From contig OY986437.1 in NCBI GenBank assembly GCA_963920525.1, forward strand, positions 111,964,715 through 112,028,714: 64,000 bases of DNA. The letters are read 5' to 3'. This stretch comes from Dichetophora obliterata (taxonomy: Eukaryota; Arthropoda; Insecta; Diptera; Sciomyzidae). Numbering within the stretch: position 1 is the first letter of the stretch; each line of letters opens with the position of its first letter. The translations under genes and the position numbers were made by a program. A model generated the notes under the pieces. That model was not told the DNA's origin. It searched no databases and saw only the letters and a list, made by a program, of their open reading frames with translations. This document shows, piece by piece, positions 55,760 to 64,000 of this stretch.

Positions 55760-58700
55760 ATGGAAAACGAGGCTACAGATCATCATTGCAAAATATGCAA
55801 TGAGTTGGATAACGACCGCATGGTCATGTGTGACGAGTGTGATCATTGGTATCACTATAGCTGTGTGGGAGTAGACACTAATATTGCCGATTGCAGTTGG
55901 AACTGTGAAGTATGTGGTCAAAGGCCACAAGTAACTGCTACTCCAGATAATCCAACGGCTTTCGAGTCTCCGCCCAGCTCTTCGTCGTCACCAGCGGCCA
56001 CAGCAACAGTCGCTGTAAGCAGTATGCAAACACCATTAACAATCGCAGCACCTCTCGAACCGCATAATATGTATACGCTGCCAACGAACAAAGCAATAAC
56101 CACAAGAAACACAAATCCCAACGGAACAGTGTCTAACGGAATTGCAGCGACGAAGGCAGTGCATATACATCAGCAATTAGCTACAGCAGCAACATCACAA
56201 GTAGTAAGTACATACATTGGAACAACGGCATCGCAAACATTTGCAACAACAATGTCTACTGCGACAAATTCTTCGCATGACGAGATGGTTACAGCAGGGT
56301 GGCCCATGTTTCAAGCGACAGCGTACCAATATACGACAAGTCCTACTTATATGTACACTGCACCAACAAAAATGCCGGCTAATTCTCAACAGCAACAAAT
56401 GCAGGTGAATGCAAGCACACAACATACAACAGCAATTGTGCAAAGCAATTATGAAATTACGCAAAGGCAAAAAATATTGCAGCTCGAACGATTAGAGGAG
56501 GAACGAAAAATTCAGCAAGATTTTTTAGATCGCAAGTATAAAATATTGTCACAAAGTAGTGAACAGCCTGCGGAACAAACAAATATATATGATTTCAATT
56601 ACAATCATCAAGGTAGTACTGCACACATACAAATGCCACCTCCAGGCAGCGCGCAAGTTTATGCGCCAACATTTAGTGTCCCTCAATTCGGCCCTACTCC
56701 AGCACAGCTTGCAGCCAGGCGCGCTATACCACGCGAACTACCGTCATTCAATGGAGACCCAGATGAGTGGCCAGTTTTTATCAACAGCTTCCAGAATACA
56801 ACAGCAATGGCCGGATTTTCAGATGCAGAAAATTTGATGCGTCTTCAAAGCTGTCTTAAGGGTAAGGCACGAGATCTAGTGAAAAGCAAATTGCTATTGC
56901 CTGCGCTTGTGCCCGATATTATTCAAACACTTCGCATGTGCTTCGGCAGGCCAGAGCATATGTTGGAACGCGCAATAAATAAAGCAAAGAGTATGCCATG
57001 CCCAAAAGATAAGCTTGAATCAATCATAGAATTTGCGCTCAGCGTACAAAACATATGTGCAACCATGGAGTCATGTGGACTACAGCCGCACTTGAATAAC
57101 CCGATATTGGTAAAAGAGCTGGTCGATAAATTGTCAAACCAACACAAACTGAACTGGGCAATGCAACTGAGAGACGAGCGCATTCCAATTGTAAAAGCAT
57201 TTAGTGTATGGCTCTATCAAATAGCAGAAGCTGCGAGTAAAGTTGTGACACCAACCTTTGGCAAAGGAGGGTCCGCTGTGAATACGCATACTCAGGCAAA
57301 TAACCATTCTAACATAAATGCAAGCAAAATGTGCGTCGTATGCAAAGTCGACTCTCATAAAATACAGCAGTGCGATAACTTTAAAAAATTATCATCGAAT
57401 GAAAAGTGGAACATTATAAGAACGAACAATTTGTGCCGGCAGTGCCTAAATCAGCATAAACGAAGATGCAACTTCGACAAAGAATGCGGCATATCGGGCT
57501 GTAAGTTTAAGCACCATCCTCTGCTCCATAAAGCCAACGCGCCATGTATTAACGTTGTAAGTCAACCAGCAACGAAAACTGTAAGTACAAATGAAATAGC
57601 AAATCAGCAGCGGAGCGCTCAAATCAATGCACACAATGATTGCGATGAAGAAAAACCATTTTTTCGCATATTGCCAATCCGCCTTTATGCCAAAAATACC
57701 ATTATTAATACATTTGCTTTTCTAGACGAGGGATCATCCGTCACTTTGATTGAACAAAACTTATTTGACAGTTTGCATTTGAATGGCGTGCCTGATCCTC
57801 TATGCCTACAATGGACAGGCGGCACTACTCGGGTTGAGAACAGCTCTGTCAGAGCTACGTTGCAAGTATCTAGCATTCCCAATAGCACAAAGTTTGTGCT
57901 TTCAGATGTTCACACTGTGGAAAGTTTGGATTTGCCATATCAAACGATTGACATGCCTGAAATCGCTAAAAAGTTTTCTTATCTGGCCGACTTGCCAATA
58001 CAGTCTTATCGCAACGCTCGCCCGATGGTTTTAATTGGTGCCAACAACTGGAAGCTAGCGGTTCCACTTAAAATTCGTGAAGGCAGTTGGAGGCAGCCAA
58101 TAGCAACAAAAACCCGCCTTGGATGGGCTCTACAAGGAGGTAGCGTAAACGGTTTAGACGAGTATAGGCTGCATATACATACATGCATTTGTCAAAAACG
58201 CTATGAGGAACTGCACGAATTTGTGAAAAATTATTTTAACATTGAATCGCCTACCCCGTCTGCGATACTATCTGCAGCAGACAGCAACGCTATGAAAACG
58301 CTAAATGCAACATGCAAAAAGATAGACGAACGATACGAAGTTGGCTTACTGTGGAAAAATAACGAAACACAGTTGCCTGAAAGTTATTCTACTGCCTTTC
58401 GTCGACTGATGTGTCTTCATAAAAAATTCGTCAAAGACCCATCACTTCAGCAGAGCATGCAGTCTCAAATCAGCAATCTCATCGATAAAGGGTACGCCAA
58501 GAAATTGAGCGCTGCTGAATTAGCGCTTCCTGTTGACAAAGTGTGGTATCTACCAATTTTTATAGCATTAAATCCCAACAAGCCTAACAAAATACGCTTA
58601 GTTTGGGACGCCGCCGCTAAAACTAATGGAGCATCATTAAACGATTTTATGCACAGCGGCCCTGACTTGCTGAATCCACTGGTTGACGTTCTCTTGGCCT

Positions 58701-61522
58701 TTCGCATAGGTAAATTTGCAATTTGTGGCGACATAGCTGAGATGTTCCACCGAATCAATGTACGAGAAAGCGATATGCACGCTCAACGGTTCTTGTGGTG
58801 GGACAAAAATGACCAATTGCATAAGCCAAGCACATACGTTATGCGCGCTCTTACCTTTGGCATAAGCTGCGCACCCTGTATTGCCCATTACGTGCGCGAT
58901 ACGAATGCAGAAACCTTCAAATCACAATTTTCACGCGCGGTGGAATCAATCCAGAAGCATCATTATGTCGATGACCTTATCGATAGCGAAGATACTGAAG
59001 AAGGCGCAGCAGATTTAGCTAAACAAGTGGCGTTAATTCATGCCTCCGGTGGCTTCCATATAAGGAACTGGGCATCTAACTCTGCCAATGTCTTACTGCA
59101 GTTGCCTGATGTCGCCAAGACACCTCAAGATGCTAAGCAATGGGGCGCAACCGAAAAGGTCTTAGGTATGTATTGGGAACCGGTTAATGACGTTTTTAAG
59201 TATATTTGCAGATTTGCACGTCTGCGCCGCAACGTGATTGACGAGGATCTTGTGCCAACTAAACGAGAGTGCCTCCAAGTTCTAATGTCGATCTTTGACC
59301 CGTTGGGGTTCTTGTCATGCCATACGATCGGCTTGAAAATCGTGCTTCAAGACGCTTGGCGTTCATGCATGGGTTGGGATGATCCGCTAACCGATTCTCT
59401 AAATGCAAAATGGTCCCAGTGGAAAGCGACTCTGCCACTCATCAAAAATGTTGAGGTCTCACGGTGTTATTCTCCAATACTCCAAGATGCCGAGAAAATA
59501 GAGCTCCACACATTCGTTGACGCGGGAGAATATGCCTACTGCGCAGTCAGCTATCTGCGCGTACAACTCGGCGATTGTGTCACTGTCACTCTGGTAGCGG
59601 CTAAGTCCAAAGTTTCACCATTGAAACCGCTGTCGATTCCCAAACTGGAGCTACAAGCTGCACTTATAGGCGTGAGGTTGGCAAACAAAATTCGCAATAT
59701 TAACCGTTTGCGCATATCATCAATGCACTGGTGGTCTGATTCTAAGACCGTACTGCAATGGTTACGCATCGACCCAAGAAACTTTCATCAATTCGTGATG
59801 CATCGAGTAGGAGAAATCTTAGAGCACACTAATATCGCTCAATGGAGATGGGTGCCAACTAAGATGAACCCAGCTGATATTGCTACAAAAACAACAACAC
59901 GCAAAAGCACGGGCTTATGGTTCGATGGTCCCGAGTTCCTACGCAATGAACCAAGCCAATGGCCTACATGCGTCGACTTAGGACCAATAGATGTTTCTGA
60001 AAAAAGGCGTTACGTGCTAGCAATTGATCAAACACAAGAAAACTGCAAATTTTTAAATTTCGAGTACTTCTCTAACTGGAAACGACTCTATAGGGCAGTG
60101 GCAACATTCATTTTGTACATGGAGAAACTGAAAGCCGCACATGAGAAAGCAGAATATCAATACGCAATCACGCACGAAATGATTCAACAAGCACAGCGAT
60201 TCATCATAAAAGAAGCACAACGCAGCGAATTTGTTCACGAAATCTTCAATCTGAAACAAGGAGAATACGTTGGGAAATCAAGTAAGCTTTATACTTTGGA
60301 TGTTTACCTAGATACTTTTGGTGTCATTCGAAGTCGTAGCCGAGCGACGCGCCTAAACAATCATGAAGACCAAATCGTGCTACCAGCCGGCCACCATGTT
60401 ACATTTCTTATAATGCGCTCATTTCACGAAGACTTCCATCACCAGTTCCATGAAGCTGTGATTAACGAAATAGCTGGTCAATACCTTATTCCTCGCTTGC
60501 GCGTTTTATACAAGAAAGTACGTAGCGCATGTCAAATGTGCAAAAACAAAGCTGCCGTACCACAGCCACCCCAAATGGCGCCCCTGCTGGCTGCTCGCCT
60601 AGGCGCATTCGAACGGCCGTTCACTTTTGTGGGCATAGACTACTTTGGTCCTATGACGGTCACAGTTGGAAGACGTCGCGAAAAACGATGGGGAGTGGTT
60701 TTCACGTGTCTCACAATGCGAGCGATTCACATCGAAGTGGCACATAGCCTAGATACCAGTTCATGCATCATGTGTATTAGAAATTTTGTGGCCAGGCGTG
60801 GAACCCCTCGGGAGGTATACACAGACAATGGCACAAACTTCAAAGCAGCTGAGAAAATCCTCAGCGAAGAGGTGAAGCAAATTGATTTTGCAACCATATC
60901 ATCCAAATTCGACAAAACTAAATGGAAATTTAATCCACCGGGAGCACCGCACATGGGCGGCGCCTGGGAGCGGCTAATACGATCAGTAAAAAACATTCTC
61001 TACAGCTTGTACCCCACTTCGAATTTCAACGACGAGACATTCAAAAGTGCGCTGTGCGAAATAGAGTCAATAATAAACTCTCGACCGCTAACATTCGTCT
61101 CAATTGAACACGAAGATGATGATGCTATTACCCCAAACCATCTATTACTGGGCTCTAGCGATGGCTACAAGCCATTTTTCAACGACTGCGGAAATTTGCG
61201 TCTACGGTGGCAACAAACGCAAGCATTTGCTGACCATTTTTGGCGCCGTTGGCTCAAAGAATATATCCCAATAATAGCCAGAAGAATCAAATGGTTCTGC
61301 AAGGTGCCACCAGTGGCAATCGGCGCCATCGTTATCATAGTCGACGAAACTCTTCCGAGACGGTGCTGGCCTAAAGGCAAAATAATCGACACAGTGGTTG
61401 CGTTGGACGGACAGGTGCGAAGAGTGACGGTCAAGACACAGTTTGGAGTGATGCAGAGGCCAGTTACGAAGGTGGCTGTTTTGAACGTCGATGATGATGA
61501 TGAGCAAGCTCGCACCCCTTGA
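55760..61522 (+). CDS. BEL/Pao gag-pol polyprotein, 1920 aa, with N-terminal PHD finger
   Basis: The polyprotein builds the particle, cleaves itself, copies RNA to DNA and integrates it. Domains: a C4HC3 PHD finger (C10, C13, C24, C27, H32, C35, C49, C52; W30 before the H); a low-complexity T/A/Q-rich stretch; a coiled coil near 232-268; a DUF1759-type gag near 320-500 ('ELPSFNGDPDEWPVF'); Cys/His clusters near 524-590; a DUF1758-type aspartic protease ('FLDEGSS', D656); RT with 'YVDD' at 1069-1072; RNase H ('FVDAGEYAYCAV', D1254); integrase with an HHCC zinc region ('CQMCKNKA') and a core D1627 ('GIDYFGP'), D1689 ('YTDNGTNF'), E1737 ('GGAWERL'); and a DUF5641-type C-terminal region. All catalytic residues are present. 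One frame covers gag and pol, as usual for Pao-like elements. The ATG at 55760 is the first in frame and immediately precedes the PHD. Confidence 0.96.
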   Translation: MENEATDHHCKICNELDNDRMVMCDECDHWYHYSCVGVDTNIADCSWNCEVCGQRPQVTATPDNPTAFESPPSSSSSPAATATVAVSSMQTPLTIAAPLEPHNMYTLPTNKAITTRNTNPNGTVSNGIAATKAVHIHQQLATAATSQVVSTYIGTTASQTFATTMSTATNSSHDEMVTAGWPMFQATAYQYTTSPTYMYTAPTKMPANSQQQQMQVNASTQHTTAIVQSNYEITQRQKILQLERLEEERKIQQDFLDRKYKILSQSSEQPAEQTNIYDFNYNHQGSTAHIQMPPPGSAQVYAPTFSVPQFGPTPAQLAARRAIPRELPSFNGDPDEWPVFINSFQNTTAMAGFSDAENLMRLQSCLKGKARDLVKSKLLLPALVPDIIQTLRMCFGRPEHMLERAINKAKSMPCPKDKLESIIEFALSVQNICATMESCGLQPHLNNPILVKELVDKLSNQHKLNWAMQLRDERIPIVKAFSVWLYQIAEAASKVVTPTFGKGGSAVNTHTQANNHSNINASKMCVVCKVDSHKIQQCDNFKKLSSNEKWNIIRTNNLCRQCLNQHKRRCNFDKECGISGCKFKHHPLLHKANAPCINVVSQPATKTVSTNEIANQQRSAQINAHNDCDEEKPFFRILPIRLYAKNTIINTFAFLDEGSSVTLIEQNLFDSLHLNGVPDPLCLQWTGGTTRVENSSVRATLQVSSIPNSTKFVLSDVHTVESLDLPYQTIDMPEIAKKFSYLADLPIQSYRNARPMVLIGANNWKLAVPLKIREGSWRQPIATKTRLGWALQGGSVNGLDEYRLHIHTCICQKRYEELHEFVKNYFNIESPTPSAILSAADSNAMKTLNATCKKIDERYEVGLLWKNNETQLPESYSTAFRRLMCLHKKFVKDPSLQQSMQSQISNLIDKGYAKKLSAAELALPVDKVWYLPIFIALNPNKPNKIRLVWDAAAKTNGASLNDFMHSGPDLLNPLVDVLLAFRIGKFAICGDIAEMFHRINVRESDMHAQRFLWWDKNDQLHKPSTYVMRALTFGISCAPCIAHYVRDTNAETFKSQFSRAVESIQKHHYVDDLIDSEDTEEGAADLAKQVALIHASGGFHIRNWASNSANVLLQLPDVAKTPQDAKQWGATEKVLGMYWEPVNDVFKYICRFARLRRNVIDEDLVPTKRECLQVLMSIFDPLGFLSCHTIGLKIVLQDAWRSCMGWDDPLTDSLNAKWSQWKATLPLIKNVEVSRCYSPILQDAEKIELHTFVDAGEYAYCAVSYLRVQLGDCVTVTLVAAKSKVSPLKPLSIPKLELQAALIGVRLANKIRNINRLRISSMHWWSDSKTVLQWLRIDPRNFHQFVMHRVGEILEHTNIAQWRWVPTKMNPADIATKTTTRKSTGLWFDGPEFLRNEPSQWPTCVDLGPIDVSEKRRYVLAIDQTQENCKFLNFEYFSNWKRLYRAVATFILYMEKLKAAHEKAEYQYAITHEMIQQAQRFIIKEAQRSEFVHEIFNLKQGEYVGKSSKLYTLDVYLDTFGVIRSRSRATRLNNHEDQIVLPAGHHVTFLIMRSFHEDFHHQFHEAVINEIAGQYLIPRLRVLYKKVRSACQMCKNKAAVPQPPQMAPLLAARLGAFERPFTFVGIDYFGPMTVTVGRRREKRWGVVFTCLTMRAIHIEVAHSLDTSSCIMCIRNFVARRGTPREVYTDNGTNFKAAEKILSEEVKQIDFATISSKFDKTKWKFNPPGAPHMGGAWERLIRSVKNILYSLYPTSNFNDETFKSALCEIESIINSRPLTFVSIEHEDDDAITPNHLLLGSSDGYKPFFNDCGNLRLRWQQTQAFADHFWRRWLKEYIPIIARRIKWFCKVPPVAIGAIVIIVDETLPRRCWPKGKIIDTVVALDGQVRRVTVKTQFGVMQRPVTKVAVLNVDDDDEQARTP

Positions 61523-61531
61523 CTCGCTTAC

Positions 61532-61542
61532 GGGTGGGGGAA
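61532..61542 (+). promoter_or_regulatory. Polypurine tract of the BEL/Pao element
   Basis: GGGTGGGGGAA stands immediately before the right LTR, where plus-strand DNA synthesis is primed in LTR elements. One T interrupts the purines. Confidence 0.85.
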
Positions 61543-61898
61543 TGTTACCGCCGTCAAAATAATGTAACACTTAACAATTTTTCATACTCCTTTTATATAT
61601 ACCATGTATACTCTTTTTTTATTGCATTGTAACGGTTTCGCTTTGCACATACATACATATGTTGTTAAATTTTAAGTAACGAGCATACATTTTTGGTCAA
61701 TTTACATAGCAAAGTAAATACAAGTGGCAGTTCAGTTTCATAGACGCGGTGTAAAACATTAAATTTTTAAAGCGCTCTCGCTAACTTAAAATATTCTTTA
61801 TTATAATAAAATTGAATGAACTATTAAATAAATGGATCTTTGTTAAACTAAAGAGTGCTAAAAAAAGTGTTTTAAATTTTCAAGTTGCAGACGCAACA
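61543..61898 (+). repeat. BEL/Pao right LTR
   Basis: 356 bp, no difference from the left LTR seen on reading. AATAAA at 61827 would terminate the transcript. Confidence 0.96.
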
Positions 61899-62905
61899 CC
61901 CTTTGTGTACAAGGGGTAAGCACAATTTTTCGTAAATTTGAGATTATGCGGCACTGACAGAGAAAACATAGCAAAGATTTCCATATAAAAAATTAATTGA
62001 ATCATCAAGAGTGTTACTATTAACATATTCTAAAATTACATTAAGTCTACTTTGAAGTAAATGATTCAACTTCAAAAAGTCAGCTTTTTTAAAATTGAAT
62101 TCATAAACTTTATCTATTGAGTTAGACTTTACTATATTATCCCTGTCTGACTTGTACCATATGCTCAATGGTGGATAATATTCATCAACAGCAGTGAAAG
62201 CATGCGTCTCAACAATCACATTGTTACCGTCTGTAGTTAAGACCAGGTCAAGAAGTCTTCACGACTATTATAAATACAACTCACTTGTTATAAGTCAGAA
62301 CATATATTATCAACAAATATATGCTCTAGGCGTGTCTTCGAATTAGCTGCACAAAAATATGTATCATCGTCAGAAGATTCCCATTTCAAGTCACGCAGAT
62401 TAAAATCACCTAACATTAAAATGTCGTCATTAACGTCAATTATGCTTATAACGTATTCTATGCAATCAGCAAGGCTTGCATAAACTTCTACACTGCTATT
62501 AGGAGGAACGTATGCATTAATAAGATATACATTCAAATTGCAATGTACAACCTTAACGCATATAAGTTCGATGTTAGCAGAGCAGGGAATAACAATAATG
62601 GAACTAACGAAGGAGTTCCTTACAGCTAATAAGACACCTCCACCGACAGCAGAAGTATTCGTGTCAGCGTGTCTATCTCTTCTATAAACTTCAAAATTGT
62701 TATCAAACAATTCTAAGTCAGTAATGCTTCCGTTTAACCAAGTTTCAGTCAATGCGATAATATCCTCAGAGAAATTCGGAGACATTAAAAATACATTAAT
62801 AAAATGTATGTTTCGCGTCTTAGAGCGTAATCCCCTTACATTTTGATAGTAAAGGGATAGCCTATTCAGTTTTTTTGGGATTGACGAGCGGCTTGAGTCG
62901 TCCCT
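61899..62905 (-). pseudogene. LINE ORF2 endonuclease, mostly open but shifted
   Basis: On the minus strand from about 62905: 'LYYQNVRGLRSKT', 'SEDIIALTETWLNGSITDLE' (catalytic Glu), 'AVGGGVLLAVRNSF', 'INAYVPPNSS', 'DDILMLGDFNLRDLKW' (catalytic Asp/Asn) and, after a shift near 62290, 'DLVLTTDGNNVIVETHAF' and 'FNFKKADFLKLNHLLQSRL' (61944-62219). The domain then runs into the BEL insertion side. The first 165 codons are intact. Confidence 0.82.
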
Positions 62906-62929
62906 CTAGGCTTATTCTTAGGCTGAAAC

Positions 62930-64000
62930 TCTGTAGCGAGTATATTATCAGTCCACAAGTTAGAGTTTAGAACAGTTGCAAACTCTTCAGCTGGAACTGT
63001 GAGAATAAAGGAAGCGAGGGAAGGTTATTTTTTTGCATGAACAAAATGTATTTTGACTCAACAAGTTATTATGTTTGATAAAGGTCAATACATTTTCAAC
63101 AGTTGTGTCGGGCTGAAGACGTGAAATAAATACATTTTTTTCCTCGACACTGCCCTTAAGATTGATGAATTTCGAGGCTCAACAGGAGTCAAAACTGAAC
63201 TATTAGTCAAAGAAGGAATGTTAGAAGGTGACGAGGAAGTAACTGGAGTATTCCTGTTCAAAAGCGGTGCTGAGAGCTGCTTGGCCTGAGAAGTAAAGGA
63301 TGTTTTTTATAGAGTAATACAAGTTTAAATCATAAAAAAAATAGTAATATATTTTTAATAACAATGAAATGGGCTTTATTGGATAGAAAATTTATGACAT
63401 TATTGTTTAAATATGATTTCGGTCATGTGACCGCTACGGCTGGCGCGTACAAGGCACAATCTGGAACACCAATTTTCACAAACTTTTCGCAGCATTTGCG
63501 GCCGTATCTCGCCGATAACTCTTCGAATGTTGATTTCCAGGTGTTCAATTGCTTGTGGTTTATCGACGTAGACAAGTGACTTTACATAACCCCAAATAGA
63601 TCCAAATGATTTTCGCTTCTTATAATTTTTTTTTTCTTTCTTTTTGAGATAATGTGGTCTTCTGATGAAAGGATTGTTTGTGTCCTGGAAGAAACAGTCT
63701 GTGACAAAGAAAGCGGGATATTTTCCGAAATGGAATTTTCATCATGAACGCTAGTCTGGGTGTGGCCCTAACTTCACTAAAAAATATTACAATTTCTTGA
63801 AAATTGTTGTTTAACGAGTTAAGACTTTCCCCAAAAAGCTTAATTTTTGAATAAAGTTCATCTGGGGAAAGTGCCCTACACGAAACACAGTACCAGCGAA
63901 GACCTGATCGCAGAGATTTTAAGTCGTCAAGGCATGACTTGGAAATACCGGCACAAGATGCATGAAACATTTGCTCTAATGGACCAGAACAGCTGAACAT
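62930..64000 (-). pseudogene. LINE ORF1 (gag) with PHD-type finger, interrupted and cut by window edge
   Basis: 63620-64000 encodes 'MFHASCAGISKSCLDDLKSL' and 'GLRWYCVSCRALSPDELYSK', i.e. the H-C and W-C-x2-C part of a PHD finger, then a coiled-coil-like 'SLNSLNNNFQEI'. After the mariner fragment (63296-63592) it continues with a Ser/Pro-rich linker and, shifted, 'NVFISRLQPDTTVENVLTFI', which looks like an RNA-binding (RRM-like) segment. PHD-type fingers in ORF1 are known for CR1-group LINEs. The N-terminus lies outside the window. Confidence 0.7.
63296..63592 (-). pseudogene. DD41D mariner fragment: transposase C-terminus and 3' inverted repeat
   Basis: On the minus strand: 'IWGYVKSLVYVDKPQAIEHL', 'EINIRRVIGEIRPQMLRKVC', 'RASRSGHMTEIIFKQ' and stop, very like the end of the intact copy at 16.6-17.9 kb. 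Beyond it the terminus appears on the plus strand as TA-AAGGATGTTTTTTATAGAG (TA at 63294-63295), a mutated form of the AAGGGTG repeat. The 5' two thirds are missing. It interrupts the LINE ORF1. A plus-strand frame over the same bases (63364-63579) is its shadow. Confidence 0.82.

Larger units (their letters stand above)
55347..61898 (+). mobile_element. Complete BEL/Pao LTR retrotransposon, very recent
   Basis: 6552 bp from TG to CA, with two 356-bp LTRs that look identical over their whole length and a 5-bp target duplication CCCTT (55342-55346 and 61899-61903). One uninterrupted gag-pol frame fills the interior, and a polypurine tract stands against the right LTR. No env-like gene. No standard primer-binding site starting with TGG directly follows the left LTR; the first bases are TTTCTTTAAAAATTT, so the priming tRNA is unclear. 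Identical LTRs mean insertion too recent for mutations to accumulate, and the open frame suggests it could still be active. It is inserted in the relic LINE. Confidence 0.97.
49741..64000 (-). mobile_element. Minus-strand LINE (PHD-type ORF1 plus EN-RT ORF2) dismembered by nested insertions
   Basis: Five blocks in the same orientation and in the right order make one element: ORF1 (64000 to 63593, 63295 to about 62930), endonuclease (62900 to 61899), RT first half (55346 to 54643) and RT second half (50913 to 49761). Between them sit a mariner fragment (63296-63592), a BEL/Pao element (55347-61898) and a hAT-like element (50922-54634). The frame is continuous across the hAT-like site ('FGKVI' joins 'TTRQHGLVTGRS'), which proves the insertion. 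The 5' end lies outside the window. Clade: CR1/Jockey-type by motif style. Confidence 0.85.

Noticed and set aside
63364..63579. Plus-strand 71-codon frame as a gene
   Set aside because: It is the antisense of the mariner transposase C-terminus, which is recognised on the minus strand.

Overview
This is insect nuclear DNA: AT-rich, with no convincing host gene, and filled with broken and nested transposable elements. The element set (BEL/Pao, CR1/Jockey-type and LOA/I-type LINEs, hAT, DD41D mariner, Helentron-like tandem-repeat elements, foldback elements) fits a higher fly. The DD41D 'rosa' mariner group, known from Ceratitis rosa, hints at a tephritid fruit fly. The species is inference. 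No rRNA, canonical tRNA, CRISPR or bacterial feature was seen.

Layout. 0-6.4 kb: anonymous AT-rich DNA, a Helentron-like repeat fragment at the left edge, and a 1.1-kb-period direct repeat (3.7-5.6 kb). 6.48-9.5 kb: a minus-strand LINE with a long open EN-RT frame and a poly(A) tail. 10.1-11.2 kb: relic of a Kolobok/Mutator-like DNA transposon. 11.9-13.3 kb and 30.7-33.35 kb: two copies of a tandem-repeat element. 16.63-17.93 kb: a complete DD41D mariner with one frameshift. 19.9-20.8 kb: a palindromic TA-flanked element. 22.4-28.4 kb: a minus-strand LINE split by a 2.6-kb DNA transposon of uncertain superfamily (8-bp target duplication, inverted repeats of about 270 bp).

33-47 kb: non-autonomous elements. 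These include a TA-flanked 1.0-kb element, a 2.25-kb foldback element with GATTAC-type tandem repeats and an 8-bp target duplication, a decayed mariner broken by a nest of CACTCT-ended elements, and a small element with a TTA duplication. 47.5-49.1 kb: another copy of an anonymous repeat family.

49.7-64 kb is one minus-strand PHD-gag LINE taken apart by later insertions: a mariner fragment, a complete BEL/Pao retrotransposon, and a hAT-like element that itself holds a LOA-type LINE and a foldback repeat. At the hAT-like junction the LINE reading frame resumes exactly when the insertion is removed, and the same is true of the 2.6-kb insertion at 24.9-27.5 kb.

The BEL/Pao element (55347-61898) is the youngest and most complete object. 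Its two 356-bp LTRs look identical, its 1920-codon frame is open, and the protein starts with a PHD finger, which could bear on chromatin targeting. Most other elements look dead or dependent on enzymes supplied elsewhere.
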